NCBI GenBank assembly: GCA_002498205.1
Contig: DAGQ01000056.1
Coordinates: forward strand, 1 to 32,142
Length of the DNA stretch: 32,142 nt
Direction of reading: 5' to 3'
From: Euryarchaeota archaeon UBA596
GTDB taxonomy: Archaea > Thermoplasmatota > Poseidoniia > Poseidoniales > Poseidoniaceae
The notes under the pieces were generated by a model. It was not told the origin of the DNA, made no database searches, and saw nothing but the letters and a program-made list of their open reading frames with translations. Below, one piece after another: positions 1 to 8,579 of this stretch (position 1 is its first letter; every line of letters begins with the position of its first letter). A program made the position numbers and the translations under genes.

Positions 1-2596
1 TAGAGTAATTGAGCAGGGAGGAATTTATTTTACTGGAACTACTGGAATAATGTCTTTGAATTCAGAAAATGTAGTAAATTATAATATTAATTTTGGAGAT
101 CAACATACAATTCTGATGGATAGAACATATTGTATCGAATTAGAATTGAAAGATACTATTGAGGGTACTATTCTTGCTGAAACCTTAGATTGTATATTAA
201 CTCCAAATGGTATAGTAGATACTTCACAAGTAAGATGGAGTAACAGTTTAGAAACAGGTTCAACATGGGTTTCTTCTGCGGTAGAAGGTAAAGAAGGTCA
301 TTTAGCAGTTGACGACAATTACGATACTTATTGGGAATCAGAAAGCTCCTGTCAGAATGAGGATCAAGCAATCATAATTAATCTTCCAGGTTATGATGAT
401 GGAAATTTCCATCCAGTTTCAGCAATATCTTTAGAATGGTTAACTGACCCTCAAATGCCAATAAATTATGAGATTTTAGCATGGACGTCAGATGAAAAAT
501 GGCAACAACTAATAGAAGTAGAAGAAAATTTTGAACTTGAATATTGGAGCCGTCCGATTAATCATTTTATTGGCCAAATTGATGCCAATAGAATTAAGGT
601 AGTCTGTACACATTCTGAAGATACAACAATTGGATTAACAGAAATAAGAATTCATGAATGGCAAAATGCTAATTCTGGTGGCGGAGGTATTTTGGATGCC
701 TTCTATCCAAATGATCTTTCAGATGGTGCAGAAATTTATGTTACTAGCGAATATGGAAGTAATTCAGGTCCTAAAGCAATTGATAATGATTTCACTTCAT
801 TTTGGGAATCAAATGATTCATGTTCTGATTCAAATCAAGATATTATGATTGATTTAGAGCAGGAATATTATATTGGTGCTATGAAAGTAACTTGGGGATT
901 TTCATCATTTGATAATCAGTATATTGGTGGTGAAATTAAAATTTGGAATGAGCAGAATGGGTGGATTCATGTAATGAATTTCGACCAAAATCCAATTGAT
1001 GAAGATCCAGAATTTTATCTTTTTTATCCCAATTATGGTCAGAAAATAGTTTTCAAATGTCTGAGTTTAGATTTAAATTTAAAAATTAGCGAAATAGAAA
1101 TATTTGAGGCTAAATCAGATTGGCATGAATTTGATTTTGATAATGATGGTAAAAGTAACGGAGCAGATCAATGTTTCATTGGAGAATCAGAATGGTCTTC
1201 AGATCCATTAAAAGATTATGATGGTGATGGTTGTTTTGATGATACAGAAGATTGGGATGACGATAATGATGGTATTAATGATGAACAAGATAATTGTCCA
1301 AAAGGCCAGTTTAATTGGAATTCTTGGGATGAAGGTACAGATTTTGATCACGATGGTTGCTTTGATGATACAGAAGATTGGGATGATGATGCAGATGGTA
1401 TACCAGATTCTAATGATACATGTTTACTAACAAGACTTGGAGCAGGAGTTGACTTTGATGGTTGTGAGATTTCTTTTGATGACGGTGATGGAGATGGAGT
1501 AGCTGATTCTTATGACCAATGTTCCGAAACCCCAAATGGTACTGAAGTAGATATGTTCAATGGTTGTCCGTTATTTTATGATTCAGATGGAGATGGAGTT
1601 TTTGATAATGAGGATGCATTCCCAGAAGATTCTTCAGAACAATATGATGATGATGACGATGGCGTTGGAAATAATGCTGATAATTGTCCAAATACACAAT
1701 CGGGTGACTTTGTAGATCCTGCTGGTTGCACTGTTACTGTGCAAGATGACCCATTAAATGAAACTGCAAACGAAACTGCAAATGAAACTGCAAACGAAAC
1801 TGCGATTGATACTGATGGTGACGGTGTAAATGATTTCAACGAAGACGGAACAGTTTTAGATAATTGTCCAGAAACGGAAGAAGGAGTAGAGGTAGATGAA
1901 TTTGGATGTTCAACTTTAGATGCACTTCCTCCTCAATTAGCTGCTGCATTAGATTTCATTTTGAATATTGATTCATTACTTGGACTTCCAGATGGAACAT
2001 TAGAAATTATGTTTGCGGCATTGGGTATGATGTTTGGTGTACTTAGATTCGTAGGCCGAAGAACATTAGCAGGTAAGTCTAAACGTGTTGAAAAATATGC
2101 ATCAGAAATAAGATTAGCAAGAAGTCGTAGAGAACTAGAAAATCTTGAGAAAAGAATTACTAAAGATAATGAAAAGAAGCTTTTACCACCAGGAGGATTC
2201 GGGGATTTGATGGAATTAATTGAAACAAGAGCCATCGAACTTGGAGAAATGGATATGGCATCTCAAGTGAGACAAACAGCAGCTGAAGCTGATATGGTAG
2301 AATCTCATGAGAGGATGTTAGAAGAAATGGAAGGAACTAGAGAGGCCGTAGCAGGATTACAAGAAGAACTTTCTGAAATGCGTCGTAAGGGTCCACCTGG
2401 CAAGGGTAAAAGAAAAGGCCCTCCACGTAGAAGAGGTGGAGATGATTCGGGTTATAGAATGCAACAATCTGGAGGGCCAAGACGCCCCTCATTGCATCCT
2501 GCTGATTTGGATGGAGATGGTTTTGTAACAGAAGAAGAAAAAAGAATTTATAGACAGAGAAAAGAACAGGAGGATGGTCTTTGGGAATATGATTGA
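1..2596 (+). CDS. Large surface protein with two discoidin-like domains, thrombospondin type-3 Ca repeats and a membrane anchor (5' end cut by window)
   Basis: The reading frame stays open to the window edge, 16 codons upstream of the first ATG at 50, so the true start probably lies outside. Counting from that ATG: two F5/8 type C (discoidin)-like domains at about 60-205 and 225-355, each with a D-N-D/xTYWES-type motif and a closing EIRI/EIEI strand; then about 370-620 a run of thrombospondin type-3 repeats (DxDxDGxxD plus paired Cys) expected to bind calcium; a four-fold NETA linker; one hydrophobic membrane segment at about 650-670; then a basic coiled-coil tail ending in an EF-hand-like DLDGDGFVTEEE. 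The layout suggests an exported, membrane-anchored adhesin or sugar-binding protein with its tail inside the cell. It lies 112 bases upstream of a pilus-type ATPase gene, so a link with that machine is likely but inferred. The natural ligand cannot be read from sequence. Confidence 0.85.
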   Translation, partial: RVIEQGGIYFTGTTGIMSLNSENVVNYNINFGDQHTILMDRTYCIELELKDTIEGTILAETLDCILTPNGIVDTSQVRWSNSLETGSTWVSSAVEGKEGHLAVDDNYDTYWESESSCQNEDQAIIINLPGYDDGNFHPVSAISLEWLTDPQMPINYEILAWTSDEKWQQLIEVEENFELEYWSRPINHFIGQIDANRIKVVCTHSEDTTIGLTEIRIHEWQNANSGGGGILDAFYPNDLSDGAEIYVTSEYGSNSGPKAIDNDFTSFWESNDSCSDSNQDIMIDLEQEYYIGAMKVTWGFSSFDNQYIGGEIKIWNEQNGWIHVMNFDQNPIDEDPEFYLFYPNYGQKIVFKCLSLDLNLKISEIEIFEAKSDWHEFDFDNDGKSNGADQCFIGESEWSSDPLKDYDGDGCFDDTEDWDDDNDGINDEQDNCPKGQFNWNSWDEGTDFDHDGCFDDTEDWDDDADGIPDSNDTCLLTRLGAGVDFDGCEISFDDGDGDGVADSYDQCSETPNGTEVDMFNGCPLFYDSDGDGVFDNEDAFPEDSSEQYDDDDDGVGNNADNCPNTQSGDFVDPAGCTVTVQDDPLNETANETANETANETAIDTDGDGVNDFNEDGTVLDNCPETEEGVEVDEFGCSTLDALPPQLAAALDFILNIDSLLGLPDGTLEIMFAALGMMFGVLRFVGRRTLAGKSKRVEKYASEIRLARSRRELENLEKRITKDNEKKLLPPGGFGDLMELIETRAIELGEMDMASQVRQTAAEADMVESHERMLEEMEGTREAVAGLQEELSEMRRKGPPGKGKRKGPPRRRGGDDSGYRMQQSGGPRRPSLHPADLDGDGFVTEEEKRIYRQRKEQEDGLWEYD
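1757..1804. repeat. Four tandem 12-bp units encoding Asn-Glu-Thr-Ala
   Basis: Four in-frame 12-bp units follow one another with alternating AAT/AAC asparagine codons. Each unit contains an N-E-T sequon, the acceptor pattern for archaeal AglB-type N-glycosylation. The repeat sits in the linker between the calcium-binding repeats, on the part of the protein predicted to be outside the cell. Sugar attachment is inferred. Confidence 0.8.
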
Positions 2597-2708
2597 TTGA
2601 TGCTTTGAAGGTATTGAAAAATACCCAATCAAGGTGTCAATTGTTTAAATTACAACTAAAGGTTATAGTGGGATTAGATGGGTGCGGTATCTGTATCGGG
2701 GTGATTAA

Positions 2709-4241
2709 TTGGCTAGGAAGAGACGTGGAAAGGGCCAGAGGCGACGTAAAAATGCCGGTGCGGACAAAAGAAATTATGATGAATTAGACAAATATCCCGT
2801 AAGGCCACCACATGCTTTTGCTAGAGTTGTACGGGATAGACGTTCATTGAATATTTTGTATCAAGTAATTGAACCACCACTTTCCAAAAAAGAAGAAAAA
2901 TATCGTCAAGAGATTATGGATATTTTTGTTAGAAGTCTAAATGCCAGTATTGAGGATATTGAAGCTGATGCCGCAGCATATCTTAGAACATCTATGGACA
3001 AAGTTATCAAATCTTATGGTATGAAAATCAATAAAAAATCTAAATCTAAATTATTTTATTATCTCCGTAGAGATTTATTAGGATATGGAAAAATGGATGT
3101 TTTAATGTCTGATCCAAATATTGAGGATGTTTCATTAGATGGAATGAATATACCAATTTTCGGATATCATAGGAAATTTGAATCTGTAGAAACTACCATT
3201 AAATGGGAGACAGATGAAGAATTAGAAGCTTATATCATTAAACTTGCTCAACGTTGTGGAAAACATATTTCAGTTGCTGAACCATTATTAGATGCTACAT
3301 TAATGGATGGTTCTAGGATTGTAATGAAATTAGGGCATGAAATTTCAACTAGAGGTTCAACTTTCTGTATTAGGCGTTTCCGTGATGATCCCTTTTCTCC
3401 TTGCGACCTTATTGCATTTAGAACAATGACTAGTCTAATGGTTGCCTATTTATGGGTCGCTTTCCAACAAGGTGTATCTATGCTTTATGTAGGTGGTACA
3501 GCATCAGGTAAGACTACAACTCTAAATGCCATGTGTATTTTCATACCCTGGCAAATGAAGATTGTAAGTATTGAATCAACAAGAGAAGTTAACATTCCAC
3601 AACCTAACTGGATTCCAGGATTAACTCGTCAAGGTTTTGGTGGAGAATCTAATGAAGGTGAGATTGGAGAATTCGAACTCTTAAAGGCCGCTCTTAGGGA
3701 ACGTCCAGAGTATATTATTGTAGGTGAAATTAGGGGTGCAGAAGCATACGTACTGTTCCAAGCCATGGCTACAGGGCACTGTGCATATTCAACAGTTCAC
3801 GCGGATTCTGTACCGTCATTAGTTCACAGATTAGAAAATAAGCCAATTGATATCCCTCGTGTTCTTCTACCAGCATTAGAAGCATGTGCAATTCAAATTC
3901 AAACAAGAATTAATGGTAAACGTGTTAGACGTTGTAAACAACTTGTGGAAATTGTGGGAATAGATCCAAACTCAATGGAAATAATTACCAATGAAGTATT
4001 CAAATGGGATCCTTCAAGAGATGATTTTGACTTCAGCGGTAAATCTTATGTTTTGGAAAAAATAATGGTAAAAATCAATTATTCACAAGATGAGATGCGT
4101 ACAGAATTACGTACTCGAAAGCGAGTTCTAGACTGGATGGTGTTAAATGATATTAGAAAATCAGATCAAGTTTCTCAAATCATTACTGAATATTATGTAA
4201 GGCCTGAACAAGTTCTCGCTCGTGTAGATGGCTTAGTGTAA
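2709..4241 (+). CDS. Type II/IV secretion or pilus assembly ATPase (TadA/FlaI/GspE superfamily)
   Basis: This cytoplasmic ATPase should power assembly of a pilus-like or secretion filament. Visible parts of the 510-residue protein: a very basic N-terminus, an N-terminal domain to about residue 200, Walker A GGTASGKTT at 262-270, Walker B region YIIVGEIRGAEAY at 335-347, and the family HADS motif at 364-367. The NWIPGLTRQGFGG stretch at 300-312 is typical of archaeal FlaI/TadA-like enzymes. The usual IED-x-x-E acidic box reads IESTRE at 288-293, so the Asp is Ser. The start is TTG at 2709, just after GGGGTGAT; spacing to that Shine-Dalgarno site is short (about 3 bases), but the next in-frame ATG would remove about 70 residues. 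The stop is 10 bases before the first GspF/TadC-like gene, so they are co-transcribed. Tad-like versus archaellum-like cannot be settled without a tree; no archaellin genes lie nearby. Confidence 0.9.
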   Translation: MARKRRGKGQRRRKNAGADKRNYDELDKYPVRPPHAFARVVRDRRSLNILYQVIEPPLSKKEEKYRQEIMDIFVRSLNASIEDIEADAAAYLRTSMDKVIKSYGMKINKKSKSKLFYYLRRDLLGYGKMDVLMSDPNIEDVSLDGMNIPIFGYHRKFESVETTIKWETDEELEAYIIKLAQRCGKHISVAEPLLDATLMDGSRIVMKLGHEISTRGSTFCIRRFRDDPFSPCDLIAFRTMTSLMVAYLWVAFQQGVSMLYVGGTASGKTTTLNAMCIFIPWQMKIVSIESTREVNIPQPNWIPGLTRQGFGGESNEGEIGEFELLKAALRERPEYIIVGEIRGAEAYVLFQAMATGHCAYSTVHADSVPSLVHRLENKPIDIPRVLLPALEACAIQIQTRINGKRVRRCKQLVEIVGIDPNSMEIITNEVFKWDPSRDDFDFSGKSYVLEKIMVKINYSQDEMRTELRTRKRVLDWMVLNDIRKSDQVSQIITEYYVRPEQVLARVDGLV

Positions 4242-4251
4242 GGAGATAAAA

Positions 4252-5307
4252 ATGGAATTAAATGCCTGGCAGAAGATAGGCCATCGCCTTTTGGGTGGTC
4301 TTTTAAGAAAAAGGGCAAGAGGAGATAAAGAATTATCTAATAATATTCAAAGAGGTAACTTAAACATAATGCCAGAAGTTTTTATGGCAACTAGTATATT
4401 ATCTACAATAGCAACTGTTGGGATTTTAGTTGGGTTAAATGTACTCGTTTTTATGCCAGGAATTGGAGGTGTTGCATTATATGAAAATATTCAAGACCCT
4501 GTTTCAATCCCTCTTTGTGTAGATTGGGCATATTGGCATTCAGATGAGATTGATTATAATCTTAATTGGGGAGTTAATTCTGATGAATTTGGAGAAGTAC
4601 AGTATGGGGGATGTCCTTATTATCAAACTAAATCTTTTCCGGCTCCTTTGAAGATAGTTATTCCAGTACTAACTCTTGGTTTAGGGCCATTGTTGGCATA
4701 TAGAACTTTCATGGGTGGAGCTAAAAGAGCTGCAGAAATGAGATCAAAAGATATTGAAAAATATCTACCTTATGCTGCATCATATACTGCTGCTATGTCT
4801 GCAGCTAATGCAACACCACAGAAAATTTTCCGTTCATTAGCAAAGAACCAAGATATTTATGGAGAAATATCTCATGATTCTGCACAAATTTATAGAGATA
4901 CAAATCTTCTTGGTTTTGATTTAGTTACTGCAATTAAAATGTCTGTAGGAAGGGCAGCATCACCTTGGTTAACTGAGTTCTTTCAAGGAATGGAAGGTAC
5001 TTTAACAGCAGGAGGTAATCTCAAGATATATTTCTTAAATCGTGCTGAACATTACATGAGAGAGAATAGAACAAGATTGCACGTATTTTTAGAAACATTA
5101 GCAATGCTTGCAGAATCTTATGTTGTAGTTGCAGTGGCTATGCCTCTGTTTTTACTTGTAATGCTCGTAATTATGTTTTGGGTTAGTGGTTCTGGTTCTA
5201 CAATGGATGAAAGTACGCTTTACTTTATTGTGCTAGGATTTTTACCAATGATTCATATTGCTTATGGATATTTAGTCTGGGCAATGTCAGCAGATCAAAA
5301 TATGTGA
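4252..5307 (+). CDS. Pilus/secretion platform membrane protein 1 (GspF/TadC-like)
   Basis: A 351-residue membrane protein expected to form the inner-membrane platform that the adjacent ATPase acts on. Hydrophobic segments lie at about 43-78 and 132-152, and two more near the C-terminus (about 285-310 and 322-345). Between the second and third is a roughly 130-residue soluble part with the helical GspF pattern (YLPYAASYTAAMSAANATP; later FFQGMEGTLTAGG). About 55 residues between the first two hydrophobic segments contain three cysteines and should face outward. The ATG at 4252 has a good AAGGAGAT Shine-Dalgarno site 4-5 bases upstream. The 12-base gap to the next gene carries that gene's ribosome site. 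Family assignment rests on topology, pattern and operon position. Confidence 0.82.
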   Translation: MELNAWQKIGHRLLGGLLRKRARGDKELSNNIQRGNLNIMPEVFMATSILSTIATVGILVGLNVLVFMPGIGGVALYENIQDPVSIPLCVDWAYWHSDEIDYNLNWGVNSDEFGEVQYGGCPYYQTKSFPAPLKIVIPVLTLGLGPLLAYRTFMGGAKRAAEMRSKDIEKYLPYAASYTAAMSAANATPQKIFRSLAKNQDIYGEISHDSAQIYRDTNLLGFDLVTAIKMSVGRAASPWLTEFFQGMEGTLTAGGNLKIYFLNRAEHYMRENRTRLHVFLETLAMLAESYVVVAVAMPLFLLVMLVIMFWVSGSGSTMDESTLYFIVLGFLPMIHIAYGYLVWAMSADQNM

Positions 5308-5319
5308 GGTGGTGAAAAA

Positions 5320-6915
5320 TTGGCAAGAAAAAAGAAAAATAAATTAAAAGTTGATTTAGATCTTCCAAAAGATGATTCAACGATGACTTATTTTTATTTG
5401 ATTTGTACCGTTTCAATTATTCTTGGATTAATGTGTATGGGTTTTTGGTTTACAAATAGTAATTTTATGCCCGGAAATGATGATGCAGCTTTACCATTTT
5501 TTGTAAGTACTTATTGTCAAACTACAGCTCAAGACGAATTTGGTAACCCAAACCCTGAACCTTTTGCAAATGCTAGATTAGGATTAGAAACATCATACAA
5601 AGATAATGAAACATGTTCAATTTTAACAGATTCACCATCTCCCGCTGAATGGGTTTTAGATGACCCCTGGGAAGGGATGGATGGAAAGGCCAGATCTTTT
5701 CAAGTACCTGGATTAAAAGACTCACAACTTGCAGGAAAATCCCATCCATTACAGGAATTAAGAGTTGATTGTACAGCAGAATCATTAGATTATCCTACTT
5801 TAGAATACACTGTTAGTATTTTAGATGAAGATGAACAATTACCTGGTGATAGTTGGAGACATATAGGTAGAGCTAATGATAATGATTGTAGTATTTTAAT
5901 TGAACATGCTGACCCTGGAGAATATCAAATTAGATTAATTCCAGAGTGGCCTGAAGGAGTCTCTTCTGCTCCTGACTTTGAATTTAGTTTTACAGTAACT
6001 GCAATGGTTTATGATGGAATACCGAATTATATGAATAATAAATCACAATGGATTGGTCCAGAAGTAAATTTAGGAGGCTTCTCATTACATCCTACAATTT
6101 ATATTAACTTCTTTGGATTTGCTTTCTTTTTGATGATTTACCCAGCTTCAGTTTATTGGGATAGAGTACAGAGAAATATTAACGCAAGGGAAGAAAAATT
6201 TCCAGATTTTTTGAGGGACTTAGCAGAATATTGGAAGGGTGGTTTATCAATGACAGTGGCTGTTACATCACTTGCAAATTCAGAATATGGAGCATTAAAT
6301 GATGATGTAAAAAAGATGTCTAATCAGATTAGTTGGGGGGTGGCTTTTGGAGATGTATTGGAGTTATTTGCTGCAAGAGTAAATACTCCATTGGTTAAAA
6401 GAGCAGTTTCCTTAATTTCTGAGGCTAATAAGGCAGGGGGTAAAATCTCAGATATTCTTGTAACTGCAGCAAGTGATAGTAGAGAAATTAAATTTTTAGA
6501 GGGTGAGCGGAGCAGAACTATTTCATCATATATTGCAGTAATTTGGGTATCTTATTTGGTTTTCATGATTGTTATTGTTATTTTGTCAAGAGTATTTATT
6601 CCAGCGATTGCAGAATCAAATACAGGATCTGGCGGCGACTCTTCAGCACAAATTGGAAATATGCAAATTAGAGCAATAGATCCATTATTATTCTTAGTAG
6701 TTTTCTTTTATGGTGTTACTATGCAAGCATTAGGGAATGGGGCAATGGCGGGTTTAATGGCAAATGGAAGATTAAGTTCTGGATTTAAACATGCAGGAAT
6801 GATGTTAGTTTTAGCGATACTTTCCTTTACTTTTATTTCATTTATCCCTTCTTTGATTGGAGTGCCGACTAGTCCCGGTTTGAATCCTTCTATTGGAATG
6901 TTGAGGATAACGTAA
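5320..6915 (+). CDS. Pilus/secretion platform membrane protein 2 (GspF/TadC-like) with a large outward domain
   Basis: A second platform protein of 531 residues. Segment 1 spans about 23-45, followed by roughly 200 hydrophilic residues containing several cysteines (about 50-255), then a membrane segment at about 258-280. A cytoplasmic GspF-like part (FPDFLRDLAEYWKGGLSMTVA; later LISEANKAGGKISDI) covers about 290-395. Three C-terminal membrane segments follow at about 402-430, 450-477 and 490-513. The long domain between segments 1 and 2 is not usual for TadB/TadC proteins and may contact the filament or a surface partner. The start is TTG at 5320 behind a strong GAGGTGGTGA site. Its first codons closely resemble those of the ATPase gene (both encode MARK). 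Paired GspF-like proteins recall TadB/TadC, but here they are divergent in size. Confidence 0.8.
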   Translation: MARKKKNKLKVDLDLPKDDSTMTYFYLICTVSIILGLMCMGFWFTNSNFMPGNDDAALPFFVSTYCQTTAQDEFGNPNPEPFANARLGLETSYKDNETCSILTDSPSPAEWVLDDPWEGMDGKARSFQVPGLKDSQLAGKSHPLQELRVDCTAESLDYPTLEYTVSILDEDEQLPGDSWRHIGRANDNDCSILIEHADPGEYQIRLIPEWPEGVSSAPDFEFSFTVTAMVYDGIPNYMNNKSQWIGPEVNLGGFSLHPTIYINFFGFAFFLMIYPASVYWDRVQRNINAREEKFPDFLRDLAEYWKGGLSMTVAVTSLANSEYGALNDDVKKMSNQISWGVAFGDVLELFAARVNTPLVKRAVSLISEANKAGGKISDILVTAASDSREIKFLEGERSRTISSYIAVIWVSYLVFMIVIVILSRVFIPAIAESNTGSGGDSSAQIGNMQIRAIDPLLFLVVFFYGVTMQALGNGAMAGLMANGRLSSGFKHAGMMLVLAILSFTFISFIPSLIGVPTSPGLNPSIGMLRIT

Positions 6916-6931
6916 CGGGTGGTTGGTAGAT

Positions 6932-7390
6932 ATGCGTAAGCTTTCTTCTGATACAAGTGCTCAAGTACATGTAATTGAAATGTTGACATTATTTTGGTTA
7001 TTTTTTATGTCAGCAATGTTTGTTATTAATATCCATGTTCCAGATTCTAATTCTGAAATTATCGATGCTTCATTATCTATGGCTGGTAGAGATGCTCTAG
7101 ATTTAGCGGCGAGTGAACCTGCATTTGATTCAACTAACCATTCTTCAAAATTAACAGAATTATTATCTTTAGATGATTATAGTGATGCATGTAATTTTGT
7201 AAAACAAGGATTACCTTCAACTTATGAAGCAAATTGCTGGGTGGCACAAAATAGCGGATCCATGGACATTTCTGGATTTAGTGGTTCTCCAATTGGGAAT
7301 AGTGTGACATCATATCTTATTATACAAGATTCTGGAAATATCTGGAGTATTGCTCTTGACGTTTGGAGTCAAGGAGGTGGAGCAATATGA
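6932..7390 (+). CDS. Small pilin-like single-pass membrane protein 1
   Basis: A 152-residue protein with a short polar N-terminus (MRKLSSDTSAQVHVIEM), one hydrophobic helix at about 13-35, and a mostly polar outward part with two Cys (CNF and CWV regions). This is the layout of archaeal pilin-like or minor pseudopilin proteins that follow Tad-like ATPase/TadC genes. I chose ATG 6932 over the in-frame TTG at 6923 because GGGTGGT at 6917-6923 is then well spaced. The gene lies 16 bases after the second platform gene and its TGA overlaps the next ATG (ATGA), so it is translationally coupled to protein 2. No classical prepilin-peptidase site is evident. Exact family is not recognised. Confidence 0.75.
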   Translation: MRKLSSDTSAQVHVIEMLTLFWLFFMSAMFVINIHVPDSNSEIIDASLSMAGRDALDLAASEPAFDSTNHSSKLTELLSLDDYSDACNFVKQGLPSTYEANCWVAQNSGSMDISGFSGSPIGNSVTSYLIIQDSGNIWSIALDVWSQGGGAI

Positions 7391-7821
7391 AGAAAAAAGA
7401 ATTATTTAATGATGATTCAGGCCAAATGTTATTGGCTGCGGGTTTGGTTTTATTGATGAGTTTACTTTCAATGTCATTGTATGGAGTTAAGGTGGCAGGT
7501 TATGATTTACCCAGAACTAGCGATGTTACAGATGTATTGGATGCTACAGAAGAAATAGAATCTATGTTTCTTCCAACATTAGAGAATAGAACTCAAGTCC
7601 GTTTTGATAATGGTATGAATCTGAATGATGCAACCATAGATTCTTTAGAAACAGTAGAATATGATATCAAAAATCATGGAATATTAAGAGGTATTCAGTT
7701 TAGTTTTACAGAAACAGATATTGTTGTAGATGGAAATAATGTGACCGTCAATACAATCTTAAATGTTGTATCTGATTCTATGATTGAATTACCTATTTCA
7801 GCAAGTTATACAATTTCATAG
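7387..7821 (+). CDS. Small pilin-like single-pass membrane protein 2
   Basis: A 144-residue protein beginning MKKKELFNDDSGQMLLAAGL: a charged start, an SGQ turn, then one hydrophobic helix at about 14-34 and a polar outward domain rich in beta-type sequence. The D-x-GQ-hydrophobic pattern resembles small pilin-like proteins in haloarchaeal Tad-type clusters. A frame-open TTG exists at 7363, but ATG 7387 has AAGGAGGTGG just upstream and forms a four-base ATGA overlap with the preceding gene, so 7387 is the start. It is the last gene of the surface-assembly operon; its stop overlaps by six bases the end of the converging kinase-like gene. It may form a filament subunit or a minor tip protein with its neighbour; this is inferred from context. 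Confidence 0.75.
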   Translation: MKKKELFNDDSGQMLLAAGLVLLMSLLSMSLYGVKVAGYDLPRTSDVTDVLDATEEIESMFLPTLENRTQVRFDNGMNLNDATIDSLETVEYDIKNHGILRGIQFSFTETDIVVDGNNVTVNTILNVVSDSMIELPISASYTIS

Positions 7822-8442
7822 ATTTTGTTCAGCACGATTCCATTCTAGATCAAACCAATGTGCAATTTCACTTACTGCATTTATTCCAGTTGATAAATCA
7901 ATAGTTTTCCAGTTTAATGGCTTTCCAATATCTAGAATTCCATTTTGAATATTTCTTATGGTATCAAAAGAACTTAGATATCTATCAGCGTTTCTCCATG
8001 TTTGTTTCTCTCTAGAGACTAACATTTGCTTATGATTTTCATCATTATGAACATAAAGAATTACTCCAATTGCTACTCCGCCTGCATTTTCCCATTTTCG
8101 TATAATTTCATTATCTGGCTTAATATGAACCCCTTCTAAGATTAAATCTACCCCTTCCCTTCTTGATTTGTCAATAATGGAATTAATTCCACCTGAAACG
8201 ACATTACTACATTCTTCCCAATCAGAAATAGGGTGATTATATCTTCCAACACTGAAAGTACTTCTGTGTAATTCCGGAGCTTCTAATGAATCAACATTTG
8301 AACGTAAGACTTCACGTATTGAATCTGTAGAAACTACTCTTTTAATTTTTAAAAAATTTGCAAGTTCCATTGAAAGTGTAGATTTCCCAACACCATTAAC
8401 TCCTGCTAATAATAGTAATTTAGGTCTACGAGATTTTTTCAT
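7816..8442 (-). CDS. P-loop kinase resembling archaeal 2-phosphoglycerate kinase
   Basis: Walker A GVNGVGKS is at about 14-21, followed by VVSTDSIREVLRS and a LHRST motif that recall the TDSIRE and LHxSSY patterns of archaeal 2-phosphoglycerate kinase, which makes 2,3-bisphosphoglycerate. A GVDLILEGVHIKPD segment supplies the Walker B-like strand. At about 208 residues it is shorter than the methanogen enzyme and lacks its N-terminal ATP-cone-like part, so the substrate could be different. ATG 8442 is preferred to ATG 8475 because AGGTG lies about eight bases upstream and the kinase fold starts right after. It converges on the pilin-like gene with a 6-base overlap, and is divergent from the crotonase gene. 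Kinase fold certain; substrate uncertain. Confidence 0.7.
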   Translation of the reverse strand: MKKSRRPKLLLLAGVNGVGKSTLSMELANFLKIKRVVSTDSIREVLRSNVDSLEAPELHRSTFSVGRYNHPISDWEECSNVVSGGINSIIDKSRREGVDLILEGVHIKPDNEIIRKWENAGGVAIGVILYVHNDENHKQMLVSREKQTWRNADRYLSSFDTIRNIQNGILDIGKPLNWKTIDLSTGINAVSEIAHWFDLEWNRAEQNL

Positions 8443-8544
8443 GAATTTTGCACCTAGCTCATTAAAGATATACATCGGTAAAAGTATTCACTCTTTTGAT
8501 TTTCTCAATTATTTTTTTCTTTAGGCTATTTGTCTTTAGAACCT

Positions 8545-8551
8545 CATATAT
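8545..8551 (+). promoter_or_regulatory. TATA box for the PaaG-like crotonase gene
   Basis: CATATAT lies about 30 bases before the ATG at 8580. No Shine-Dalgarno site is present between them, so the transcript is probably leaderless. The sequence is seen; promoter activity is inferred. Confidence 0.5.
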
Positions 8552-8579
8552 CCAAAAGGTATTACTTTATCCGGATAAC

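Noticed and set aside
1218..1430. Met-rich frame inside the thrombospondin repeats
   Set aside because: A shadow of the GAT-rich calcium-binding repeats in another frame.
1576..1839. Minus-strand Ser/Val-rich frame
   Set aside because: A mirror of the NETA repeat and acidic repeats; not a gene.
2610..2625. Small perfect hairpin (6-pair stem, GAAA loop) after the surface protein
   Set aside because: Too short and AT-rich to call a terminator, and no T-run follows directly; likely chance.
2593..2787. Open frame overlapping the ATPase start
   Set aside because: It overlaps the ATPase in another frame, has no family features, and its product is unlike a real protein.
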